A stretch of 64,000 bases of DNA from assembly GCA_013396635.1 (NCBI GenBank), contig WBMW01005641.1, positions 508,895 to 572,894 of the forward strand, read 5' to 3'. Position 1 is the first letter of the stretch, and each line of letters begins with the position of its first letter. Shown in pieces: positions 50,701-61,300 of the stretch. The notes under the pieces were generated by a model. The model did no database searches. It worked only from the letters and a program-made list of their open reading frames with translations, and was not told the DNA's origin. The position numbers and the translations under genes are program-made. The DNA is from Penelope pileata. Its lineage: Eukaryota > Chordata > Aves > Galliformes > Cracidae.

Positions 50701-51328
50701 AATCCATCACTCCACCATAAATCACAAGTCACCCTAACTAAGAAGAAAATAAACTCTGTTGATAACATAGTCCCTTTTCAAAGGGCAAAGTTCTACTTCA
50801 ACTAATCCAAAGAGAAAGAAATCAATGTCTGTTCCTAAACCTCCTTCTTCTGCACAGCAACATAAAATGCTACCACAGTGGTATGTAAGGTCATCAGCTT
50901 CAAAGCAGCTTCAACTACTGTAACTTGCAGAAGCAAAACTGATGAAAGACACCATATGGCTTCTGTCATGGTAGATAAAGCTAATGGAGGCGTATAATGA
51001 AAATTTGAATTTCTCCTCTGTTTAATCTTTCCCAGTGCAGCACCGACAATCGCCTGCAAGCCTTTCTTTCCCAGTTATAAAGCACTACTTCCACTTTGAA
51101 TCATGTTTTTCCTCTAGCAGATAAAACGTTTTCTTCACAATGTCCAACTGAACTGTAGGACAAATATGAGAAAATGTACAGAAAAAAAGTAATTAGATAA
51201 ACATCTGATACTATGATAAATCCTGTTACAGGAACCCAGCTTAGACATTCTTATAGGCAGCTGAGTCAAGATAAAAGCCTATGGTCTCATGAGCACAGCA
51301 CATCAAAAATGCAAGCATTAAGACTTAC

Positions 51329-51402
51329 CAATTTCTTCTATTTCTTCCAGGAAATCATTATATTCACTTAGACTGGGAAAGTCATCCTCTCTTTTATTGT
51401 AT
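51329..51402 (-). CDS. MNAT1: MNAT1 exon 3 (MAT1 residues 81-106)
   Basis: A 74-bp exon on the minus strand. It starts with one base that completes an Ile codon from exon 2, reads YNKREDDFPSLSEYNDF, LEEIEEI in 24 whole codons, and leaves one base of a Val codon. The acceptor ends in CAAAG after a long T tract (AG at 51403-51404), so it is an AAG rather than the usual CAG or TAG acceptor. The donor is GTAAGT (51323-51328). The sequence follows human MAT1 with Asp for Glu, Ser for Arg in SLSEY and Ile for Val in LEEIEE (human residues from memory). The region is part of the helical bundle after the RING that contacts XPD in TFIIH. Confidence 0.96.
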
Positions 51403-53085
51403 CTTTGAAAAAAAAGAGAAACAATCATTTATGTAACACACACAGATGAAATTTCAATTCAGCAAGGCTCTTGCTGCAAGCATATTAAGTATTGACCTAG
51501 TTTTATCAAACAATGTGCTTTGTGGCTCCCACAACTGACCAATGTACAGACCCTTTAAAACGAGACAGAAGTGCTTGTTTCAATGGAAAGGAGCCAGTCT
51601 GGTATAAATCAGTGCTATCTTTGCCTACTACGGGTAGATTTTTTTTCCATTGTCACAGCTGAATAGGAGCACAGAGGCTAGTACATAGTAATTCCAAGTT
51701 AGCCCTTCATCATGAAAAACCTGTTAAAGGCAGAGACAACAGCAACACCCACAAGAAAAGTTTTTCTACAAGCATCAGGAACAGGAGTTTGGCTTTTTGC
51801 CAACAACAGAAAGCTTATGTCAGCAGCAAACTGAAAGTGCTACATGATTATCTCACTCCATACCAATAGATCATTCCAGAACTCATTTATCCAACTCCTT
51901 ATAGCTGGAAGTAAAGAAAAGGGACAAGTCTGGGGAAAACAGGGACAGGCTCTGAAAGTCAAGATATGTAGGCTTTCTGTCCAAGAAAACACAAAGCTGA
52001 GATTCTGCCTGCTCTGCAGACCAAGGCATATGATGCCTAGGAGTATAAAAAACTGAATTCTGAGAACTCAGGCAAAATTCCAATTTGGAGAATTTTTGTT
52101 TTTTGCCTACTAAAAGCTAATCTGGAAAATCCAAGCAGGCCAAGTATTTTACAACATTTTCTGTTCTAACTATGCTTCATTTTGTGTTTAGTCAACTAAG
52201 TTGACTTCATTCCAGTTTGACTTTTGTTAGCTTCAGTAGACTTTATAATCAAACCTCAAAACTATTACTTTCCACATCAGCATCTTGGTATTCAACTAAG
52301 CAATTTCCCTACATCTCAGCAATATCACAAGATTCATTTAGCATTGTACAAAGTCTTAGACGAAGGCTGCCAAGCTTACAATTTATCTGTACTTTTGCAC
52401 ACAACTCTCTCCAGGTTTGCTATGTTCCATTAGGCCTTCTTTTAGCACCACATCAAGCAGCCTGCTTGCTTTCCATCTAAATATTGTTTCATGGCCACAA
52501 GAAGTGAGAAGCAACTTTAGATTTGAGAGCTCCTGCAGTTGAGATAAATTAAATCTACATGAGCTCTAGCAATACAAGGCTTGTAAGGAAGCCTTTCCAC
52601 TAACAATTGCTGTGTGAAGTAGAAAACAATGTGAACACAGCTTCTTTTTTGTCCATGTTCATTTGGAAGGGAACTAGCCTACAGTTCTCCAAACAGGTCC
52701 CCAGGCAACAAAACAATCCAGGTCCTGCTTCTGTCATACTCCCAAGTTCAGCCCCTCAAAGGGGAAGCAGCTGTGGTCCTCAGCATGTAATCATCTCCAT
52801 TTAGGAGGCAGGTCTGTGCCAAATACCCCACACAGAAACACCCAACATTTTCTAATGCTAAGCAGAAATTCCTCCAGGCTAAGCTGACACTTCATTCCTC
52901 AGTCGCTGCAAAAAGTCAGATTCTCTAAAATCCTTCAGCATTAAATGGAGTCAAGTTATGTGATGGTGTTGGGTTTTAGGAGTTTTTGTTTGGTTTTAAC
53001 TAGCTACTGGAAAATAAGTCAATTTTTGGAAATAGTGATCCATGAAATATATCCACGTTCTGATCTTTTAACTGGTGTCACTCAC
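51403..53085 (-). other. MNAT1: MNAT1 intron 2 (1.7 kb)
   Basis: The shortest intron here, between the exon 2 donor GTGAGT (53080-53085) and the exon 3 acceptor. No repeat or other feature is recognisable. Keeping the intron would end translation at once, because the donor context reads Lys-Met-stop. Confidence 0.92.
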
Positions 53086-53238
53086 ATTTTCAGCACTTTC
53101 TTACGAATTTCCACTTCCTTGTCAACAGCAGGATCCTCAAAGAGCTGTACCCTGAAGTTACTCTTCCGCAGCGGGGTATCGCACTCGTGGCAGTTCCCAG
53201 CCCCTCTCACAAACAGCAGCTCCACACAGCTCTCGCAT
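53086..53238 (-). CDS. MNAT1: MNAT1 exon 2 (MAT1 residues 31-80, second half of the RING)
   Basis: A 153-bp exon on the minus strand. The acceptor ends in CCTCAG (AG at 53239-53240) and the donor is GTGAGT. One base completes the Leu codon of exon 1. The protein then begins CESCVELLFVRGAGN and continues CHECDTPLRKSNFRVQLF, EDPAVDKEVEIRKKVLK. Cys31, Cys34, Cys46 and Cys49 supply four of the eight zinc ligands of the MAT1 C3HC4 RING finger. The other four should be in exon 1. The VFVRG-type loop and LRKSNFRVQLFED stretch are those of vertebrate MAT1. Residue 47, at codon 53187-53189 (CAC), is His, where I recall Pro in human. MAT1 holds CDK7 and cyclin H together and anchors them in TFIIH for transcription initiation and cell-cycle CDK activation. 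Confidence 0.97.
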
Positions 53239-56200
53239 CTGAGGGAGAAAGGAAGGGTGTAAAGGATGTTAAACAGGAACTGAGACGCCTCACAGTCCCA
53301 CTTTTTCATTGGGCACACACTACAAACAGGCATCACATCTCTCCTTTCTTTCACTTTTTGCACACAGTAACACCGCAGTTCTTCCCAAAAAGCACCCAAC
53401 ACCTGCACTGAAGCAGGGGCTCTCCATGGCTGGAAGGAAACAACCTCAGCAGCACAAAGGCATTCATTTGCCCTGCCCAAACAGCTTCACCTCTTTGCTG
53501 AGCCTGAGAGCTAATCCAAACACAATGTTGGTTATTGTGTCACGGGGAGGTTTGTTTGTTGACACCAAACTCACGTCGCATGGAGCAGCCCGCAATATCC
53601 TTATTTACTCTGAGCACTACCTTGCTGCACAAAAAGCCCCTTTTATTTTCTCAGTGCCATTCTCAGTGCAAGGAGGGATACCAGACCCTGCCCAGAGCCC
53701 TCCAAACCCTCACCAGCATCACCATGGAGGAACTGCTACAACAAACCGAGCTCAACTCCAGCCCAATGCAACAAAAGGAACCAAACCAATCGCAACAGCA
53801 TTTTTACCAGTGCCCAGCAATATGCAATTCTCCCACATCTTCTGCTAATACTTTTTAAATCGCAAATAAATAGACTTCTTACAGAGGCTGCACAAAAATA
53901 AAACAAATACACCTTTCTGGCTTTATTTCTTCTATGTTAATGATGATTTCAGATTTTAGGATGACGCTAGCTAACAACTCAGTGGGCGTTTAATAAAGGA
54001 AGAACATGCTAAGAGCTAGAGGCTTTTTGTCTTTTTTGGTTTTTGTTTTTTTTTTTTTAAAGTTCTTGGGTACAAATAAGTGCAAATTTCTAGCAGAGGA
54101 CAACACCTGCTGCAGTCATTTCCTACTGCCGGGGGGGCAAGGGGTGTCTATTTATAGTGTGGGCATATTGAAGCCAAGAAAGTCATGCATTAAGGGCTAT
54201 GTTGTGCCTTCACCAACTCAGCACAAAATCTAAACAAGTTAAGGGAAGCAACACTGACATGGCTGCGAAGGATCTTAAACAAAACTTCCACCCCACTGCT
54301 GCCCTGCTCCCAGCCAGACTGGTTCCAGCACACACAGAGGCAGAGCTGGCCACTGCCAACCAGTTCTACCCAGCTGCTGTTTTCAAGATCAGAAAGTGAA
54401 AGACAAATGCAACTGTATCCTACAATTTAAAAAAAAAAAAATTACTGCAATTTTTTTTTTTTGTTAACAGGAGTAGAGCTCCAGCTCTGTAATGCATCTT
54501 GCAGCTGACTACGCTCAAGAGCAAACCTTGGGTTTGCTTAGAGATTTTCCTGCCCAGCATTCTTCTGGTTAGAGGAACAAACACATTTAAATACAATTTA
54601 TCTGGGAAGTGAAAGATCAAACCTTTCAGCACGCTGCGCCTGAAAGTCAGAAGTTACCGGGACATCAGCTCTGGCTGCTCTATGGAAGTACTTTAACTCA
54701 CTGCTACACTACACTGAATGGAAGAGAGAGGGAAGGAAAGGGCTCCTTCTCCTCCCCCCAGCCCAAGCATGCAGCAGCCCTGTACATAAGGACAGTTTCA
54801 CTGTCTTCTTCGTTTTGGCAGCCAGCACTGTTTGTGCACCTCCCAACACAGCAACCACAGCACTTGGGAGAGGTTAAAAAAACAAAAAACAAACAAAAAA
54901 AACCCCCGTCTCCTTCCTATTTTTAAGGTATAAAGAAGGGAGAGCAAAGCTCCAGAACTTGGCAGGCGGATCCAAGCGCAGGTGTTTGATTTGTTGTTAT
55001 TGTGGTGTTGCCTAAGGACCAACAGAACAGGGTCTCCCTGTGCGAGATGTTATGCACAGACAGCAGCACCTGAAACTACTTCACCTTCTCCTCTCTTCCC
55101 TCAATCAAAGACGTTTCAAGTTTACACAGGACTTGGCGATGGAAGACACCCCTCCTTGCACAAGCACTCCGTCCAAGTGCATCGGTGCCTGCTCCCAGCT
55201 CCTAAGGCTAGAAAACAGCTTTCTGATAAAACAACAATAAAATTAAATTTAAAAAACCTGAGTCCAGTCCTCACTAGGGGAATCCCACATCAGGCCATCA
55301 AGCTCTTCCTCACTCACACACCACATCCACCCATATGTTTATGCCTACATAATTCCCTCTGAATGCAGAAGTGGTTATATGGGGCAGAACGGGACCAAGC
55401 CCAAACCATGCCTCTGTCTCCCCAAAGATTTACTCATTCAGATCCAAACTTACTCTCTAGCAGAGCTGCCCTTGGCCCCAAAGCTCCCCAAAGGTTTTAC
55501 ACTGCAAATACAGCAGGGCTTTGCAGAGAGGAGCAATTTCCCAAAGGGCCACATGCATGCTCAAAAGCCAAATGGCTGTGGCAAAAGGAGGTGGCCTTGC
55601 ATGTTCATACATCAGGAGCCTTCAGTCAGCAATTCTTTTAATTCATATACCTGTAATAGGTATGCATGGTCCACATACATCACATATACAAATCAACAAG
55701 TGCTTCTGGTTAAAAAGCAGTCTATATGTTTGTTAAAAACTGAGTACAGCTGATTGAAGAGAATGGCTTCACACGAGCTCCAAAACTGCGGTACTGCTGG
55801 TTCTTATCTTTATACAAAGGTTGCATGGCCTCTGTGATCCCTACTTCATTTCACTAACATATCTCCAAATCTTTCAGATGTAACCTCTTATTCTGACAAG
55901 AGGTGATGTGGATGACCCAGGAGCTCCCCACGTGCCAAACAACAGAGGAAGATTACTAGCAATGCCCCCACCCAAAGCAATGGCATCAGCTCCTGGAAAA
56001 ACAAAGTCTCTACAACAGGATACTAAATAGCAGCACGCTCCCAGGAACATTGGTTTGTTCTTTTTCTTCCTTCTCATCCCCACGACACACGGAAGGAATG
56101 GCTCAGTCTAAGCAGTCTCCAGCAACGCCGCATTTTTGAGGACAGCAATAAAGCAGCTCAGTGGTTTGGCACCAGCCACGCACAAAGAGCACGGCATGCC

Positions 56201-58377
56201 TTACATACACCTCAAGGGCCTCAGGATCATACTAAAAATGTTCTAAATACACTGCAGACAAAGAGCAGAGTTCCTCCCCACGCACACTTCATGCAGGGAG
56301 GACGAGAGGTAAGGAACCCAGCCCCTGGCACATCCACACAGATGAAGATGGCTCCACACTAGCACAGCTCCACTGCACTGCTTATTTTTCTAGCCTGGCT
56401 GGCAACAGAGCAAACAAAATAGAGGAAAGGAAGAGCCATTTTCACGAGCAGAGCACTAAATATCCTTTCTTCTTAAATTTTAGATTCTGCTGAGCAGAGC
56501 AAAAATTTCCAGGACTCAGATACACAGCCATTAATCATCTCAGAAAAATCTTTATTGCTTTTGCTGTTGACTGGGAATATCAGAGAATGAGTTACTAACC
56601 TTCTACAAAGGCTATTTTTAGTAGGTACACTTGAACAGAATTGAGTATTTAGAATCTCTAAGCCTCTCTTTTTCAGCTTTTATAACCAAGATGTTTCTGT
56701 AATTTCAAGTAATAGGCAAAACAAACAATCCTCTCTACTACGGAAAAGTTTAGATTAAAAACATCATGATACAGTCTTCAACACAGAGCCAACACTCCAA
56801 CTAAACAAACGGAATGGAAAGCATCAGCAAAAAAAGATGTGTTTTCACTTGTTCATCCTGATGTCAGAGGGAAATTTTACTTACAGAAATGGAACCATCC
56901 TTGATTTATGGATAGGGAACATGAAAAACAAACAGAAAACACACACGAGAGAGCTTACAGAAAGCCATCGAGATTTTTGAAATCAAAGAGGCTTCTAAGA
57001 GCATTCACAGGCTTTTTGCTGAGCTCAGACTGACTGCTGTGTGTCTTGCACAAAGATTCCTGAGCGAGGACATGCACGGCCCAACGTGGAGCGAGCAGCT
57101 GTCAGACCTGTTTGTTTCATAACCCCCAGCACACTCAGCAAGTACTCGGAACCCACAGTGGCTCCTGCTGCATAGCCAAGAGTTCATCTACTATTTGCAA
57201 TCGGCCACTGCAGGTTTGTTTTCCAAAACCAGGCTGGTGGGCTGAGAGGCACATCCTAGAAGGCTGCTTCTTCCTAGGGCCTGCAGCAACGATGAGCTCG
57301 TTGAGGTTAGTGAGCACGTTACAGGTTAGGGATCAAAAACAGAGGAAATAAAATCACCACAATGATGGTGAACGCTTCTGAGAGCCTCCGAACAAAGATG
57401 CTCATGAGACCAGCAGCTCCCAATGAGAAGGGAGCTGGGACAAAACTAGCCCCCTCTCTTTCCACACCTCAGCTTTGGAATTTCGACCTCTTCAAACGCT
57501 TGGAGAAGAAGCTGCTAAATCTTTTGGGTCATCTCTTCCTTCCCCTGACCACAGAACACAAGAAGCCTGGAGAAGACACTAATTAATTGCTCTTTCCTTC
57601 CTCTTCTGCTCAGGTTCTGTGAAGTCCTAAGAATGAGGATTTTGCTGCTCTCACCTTGTAAGAAGACAACTTCAAAATGCTCTGAAAAATATATTTGGCC
57701 AAAAAAAATCCACGTTGGGTCTGTCTTCAACTCCTACATAAACATGTATCAGAAGCAGCTTGTGCACCACGTACGGATGGCAGCTCGTTGTGGCAGTAAG
57801 GCACTGCAGGTTTGGGGTAGAAAACAGTTCTATCCACCAACAGGTGACAACTTAACACTTTATAAGCTATTGTCAGCTGCCTGCAGATCCCCTCTGCTCA
57901 GCCCACAGTAACATGCACTGCAAAACAAAACCTTAGAGATTACTTTGCTAGCTTTTTTCCCCCCATAAAAATACTGAGACTCCAGAGAGCTGATCTTGAC
58001 CCCTCCATCAAACAACAAAGCAAAACCAAAAAAAGGCTCCAGTACTCTGCCTTCATCTGTATTATGTCAATTCTCAGCATCATGTGCCAAGCATACAATC
58101 TCTCTTTTAAACCATTTATATCTTCGGGGAAAAGGATGCATGCATGGACTTTTGTTTCATTTTTGTTCTGTCAGACAAGTTCTACTCCACACTGCAGTAC
58201 AGAGGAGGTTAAACCAACCCAGATATCTCAAAAATTTACAAGACAGCCCCAGTTAACCCTATTTTCCAAACACCCAGACACATGCCCTGATCCTTCTGCA
58301 AACATCACAGCTCCTCCCAAGTGCACTTACCAGCAAGCAGACCAGGTAATGGTCTTCCAATGAGTGGCATTTCAGCC

Positions 58378-58394
58378 AAAAAAAAAAAAAAAAA
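58378..58394. repeat. poly(A) tract, 17 A
   Basis: Uninterrupted A run in intron 1, without a recognisable element body upstream. Confidence 0.85.
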
Positions 58395-61149
58395 GACAGT
58401 GTGTGAATTAATAACAGAAACACTTCCACCACCTGTTGTCTTTCAGCATCTCCATTACAAAACCATTTCAAGTGACTTGGACCCAACAAGGGAGTTTTGC
58501 AGCAAACTCAAACTTAATTCACTCAGTATGTGAGACTTTTTTTTTTTTGGGTCTCCTCGTAAAAACTTTGAGAAAATTTTTTATGGCATTAACTATGGGT
58601 AGCGTATAGAAAATATTTCCACAGAGTTATTTAAATAAAGTGGTTCTTCAAGAGATACTGCTGCATAATCAGTTTAACACACAGTAATAACAACGTATCT
58701 TAGGGCATATTTATCTCCATTGAGTGGAGATGACAAGCCAACACTTGACAGGCCAATTCTTGACAATTCACAAGCAGCTGCGTGGCATTGAGAAATAAAT
58801 GTTTTCACAATGACTAGGCATACCAAAATCGATAGAGAATTTACCCAATGTACCAGAATAACTACTTCAAATCCATTACGGTCTACTGGGCAAACACATG
58901 CACAAAAATAATAATTCAGCTATGTCAATGACTCTTTTATTGTGTTTTGTTCTCTTTCAATAAGAACTTTTGCAAGTTTTTCAGGTTCTCAGTGAACACC
59001 AAGCTTGGTAGCTTCCAGGATTAGGAGCTGCCCACAGCACACCTGAACATAAGACCCAATTACGAAATTCTCTACATCTGCCTTAAGTCTGGAAACCCCA
59101 CTCCTTTCAGACAGGGTCCAGCTCAACGTGCCCACCGGCTCACAACACCCACGACAAACACCCTTATCACAAGCAAGGTCAGGATCTCACACCAAACTCC
59201 TTACAGGACACTGCCCCACATCCACCTGTGACCATGAAACTCCTGTGCTGACATGGGCAGACCTTGCCACCTCAAGTATTCTGAGCATTCATTTGCACAG
59301 GCCGATGGAACACCTGCAAATACCAGTTTTTTTCAAGTGTGATTTCTAAAACACGATAGAAAATAAACACTTCAGGGATCCAAAGTAGTCATGACAAATC
59401 TTTGCCTTGAGCCAAAACAAGGCTTCTACCTTTTGTTCTGCCCTTGCAATGCAACTTACAGTGCAACAACAGCATGTGGAAGCAAGAGAATAAATAAGGC
59501 CGTACAGAAGAGGAAAAAAAAAATTTAAAGGTATTTGTGGCATGATGGGATATCCTGACCACAATAGCGAGGGCTTGTCACAAGACACTCCCACATTTCA
59601 TGTCTAATCTCAGACAGTAAGAAGATAAAGCTGATAAAACACACATCTGCAAGAGAACCGGGCACACGCCCAAGGTCTTCCATAAAAATAAGTGGTTTGG
59701 GGTCTCAATGGGAAGCGTGCAAGTGCTCCAAAAACTCTCCCAAAAGCAAGACCGCTCAAAATGAGAACCTACACCAATCTTTTGCAGACGTACCTGCTGA
59801 ATGCTCTGCGTATGTTGGCTCCTCTCTCTCAGCCTTTGGGAGGAACCAAGCCAAATTTCTGCCAAGAGTATTGACTAAAATAAATTTCACCCTTAGCATA
59901 AGAACTACAGTCCAGTTTCCTTGAACTATTCAAACAGTTCAGAGAGATACTGTGGGTGCATGTACACACACTTGAAAAACAGCTCAACAGAACTCTCTGT
60001 TGGAGCAACAACTGCAACCACCATGTTCCTGACAGCACTGACAACACTGCTGGAGCCCAAAGAGCAGCGTGTAAGGGAGAACCATCAGGTTTGCTTGGTC
60101 TGAAAGTCACACTGAACTGTGCTTTCAAAGAGCTCTGTGCTACCTCCAGCACAGATTGTGTCTTGTGACAGAAAACAACCCACTATTTCCTTTTAGGTAA
60201 GTCATTATAGGTGAAGTTTCATTCCTTTCTGTCAGAAATGAGTGACCAAACAAGAGGGATACACCAACACCCACTCTCATGAGTAGCAGAAGTCTTAGCG
60301 ACCTTGATTTTGTATATTCAGCAGAGGAAAATCAAAACTCCATTTGTATGTGTTGAGTCAGCACCAGTGCCAAGGAAGCTGCCCATCTCCTTTCACCCTG
60401 CTGCTCGATGTCCTTCCCCTGCTGCTGTCTCCCACGGGCCAGAAGCAAACATTTGTGCAGCCACACTGTTATTTGCTGGGTTATTTTCCTGCCAGAAGAA
60501 CTCTCCCGTTTGGTTCACCGCATAGCTCACAACTGCTTATACCAGCACATAGCAAAGGGCAAAGTGAGCGTAGGAACGAGCAAGGAGGGTGAGAACACTT
60601 CAGCAGGATGTTGCCAAATACAAAACCACAGTCAGAGCAATAAGTATATCACACTATGCCATGAAGGTCTTCAAATGCAGACGCATCTAAGAACCATTCC
60701 TTAGGAAAGCTGCAGCTGGAAGAGGGGCTGTGTTAAGCACCAGAGGATGCAGGTGCCCAGCAGAATGGTGAGGCACTGTGGGAGTAATGCCACGTACCTC
60801 AATAGCTTGGCAGATACCATCTCCAAGCGGAACAAGGAGAACCCATAAGCGAGCTCCAGGCCCCAACAAGTTCAGCAGTCAGACTTCCTGCAGACACGTC
60901 AGGGCACCCCGCAAACAGCGTTCCCATTCAGGCAGCTTGTACCACTGTATTTACACAGAGCTGGTACTGACAACCGCAGATCCCGTGGCTGAGGCCATGC
61001 CCGGGACACGAGCACCGTGCCAGAGCAGCTGGGCTGCAAAGGGACAAGGATGGCATCACAGTGACTTTGGCCAACACAGGCTCACAGCCTCAAACCTTTG
61101 GGAATAAAAGGCCCCCTCCAGCAACGAGCACATGACCACGGCATGGTTA

Positions 61150-61300
61150 TGGCTGGCATGGCCCTCTGGGTCCCTCTGGCCCAATCCCTGCTCCAGCAGC
61201 GACACACAGAGCACGGTGCCCAGGCCCACGTCCAGGCAGTTGCTGAAGGTCTCCAAAGAGAAGACTCCACAACCCTTCTGGGTAGCCTGAAGCACACTCT
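61150..61300 (-). mobile_element. Old CR1 LINE fragment
   Basis: The plus strand reads 'ccctgctccagcagcgacac', 'gtgcccaggcccacgtccag', 'gcagttgctgaaggtctcca' and 'gagaagactccacaaccctt', then 'ctgggtagcct'. These are central CR1 3'-region blocks in reverse complement, so it is a minus-strand copy in the sense of MNAT1. The 3' tail (to the left) is degraded beyond recognition, and both limits are approximate. Confidence 0.82.

Larger units (their letters stand above)
42194..51328 (-). other. MNAT1: MNAT1 intron 3 (9.1 kb)
   Basis: It runs from the exon 3 donor GTAAGT (51323-51328) to the exon 4 acceptor. It holds two plus-strand CR1 fragments (43579-43814 and 47530-47740) and two tRNA-derived SINE candidates (42945-43080 and 44375-44505), making it the most repeat-rich of the smaller introns. 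From 47800 to 51300 I see nothing recognisable beyond short direct repeats near 48714 and 48796. Confidence 0.9.

Noticed and set aside
53309..53848. 179-codon plus-strand open frame beside MNAT1 exon 2
   Set aside because: Antisense to an intron, no known family, and overlapping frames are open on the same strand. Probably chance.
59205..59240. Reverse strand reads Met-Val-Thr-Gly-Gly-Cys-Gly, vaguely like the MAT1 first-exon end Met-Val-Asn-Val-Cys-Gly-His
   Set aside because: Only a few residues agree, the upstream residues differ, and no donor follows in the required phase.
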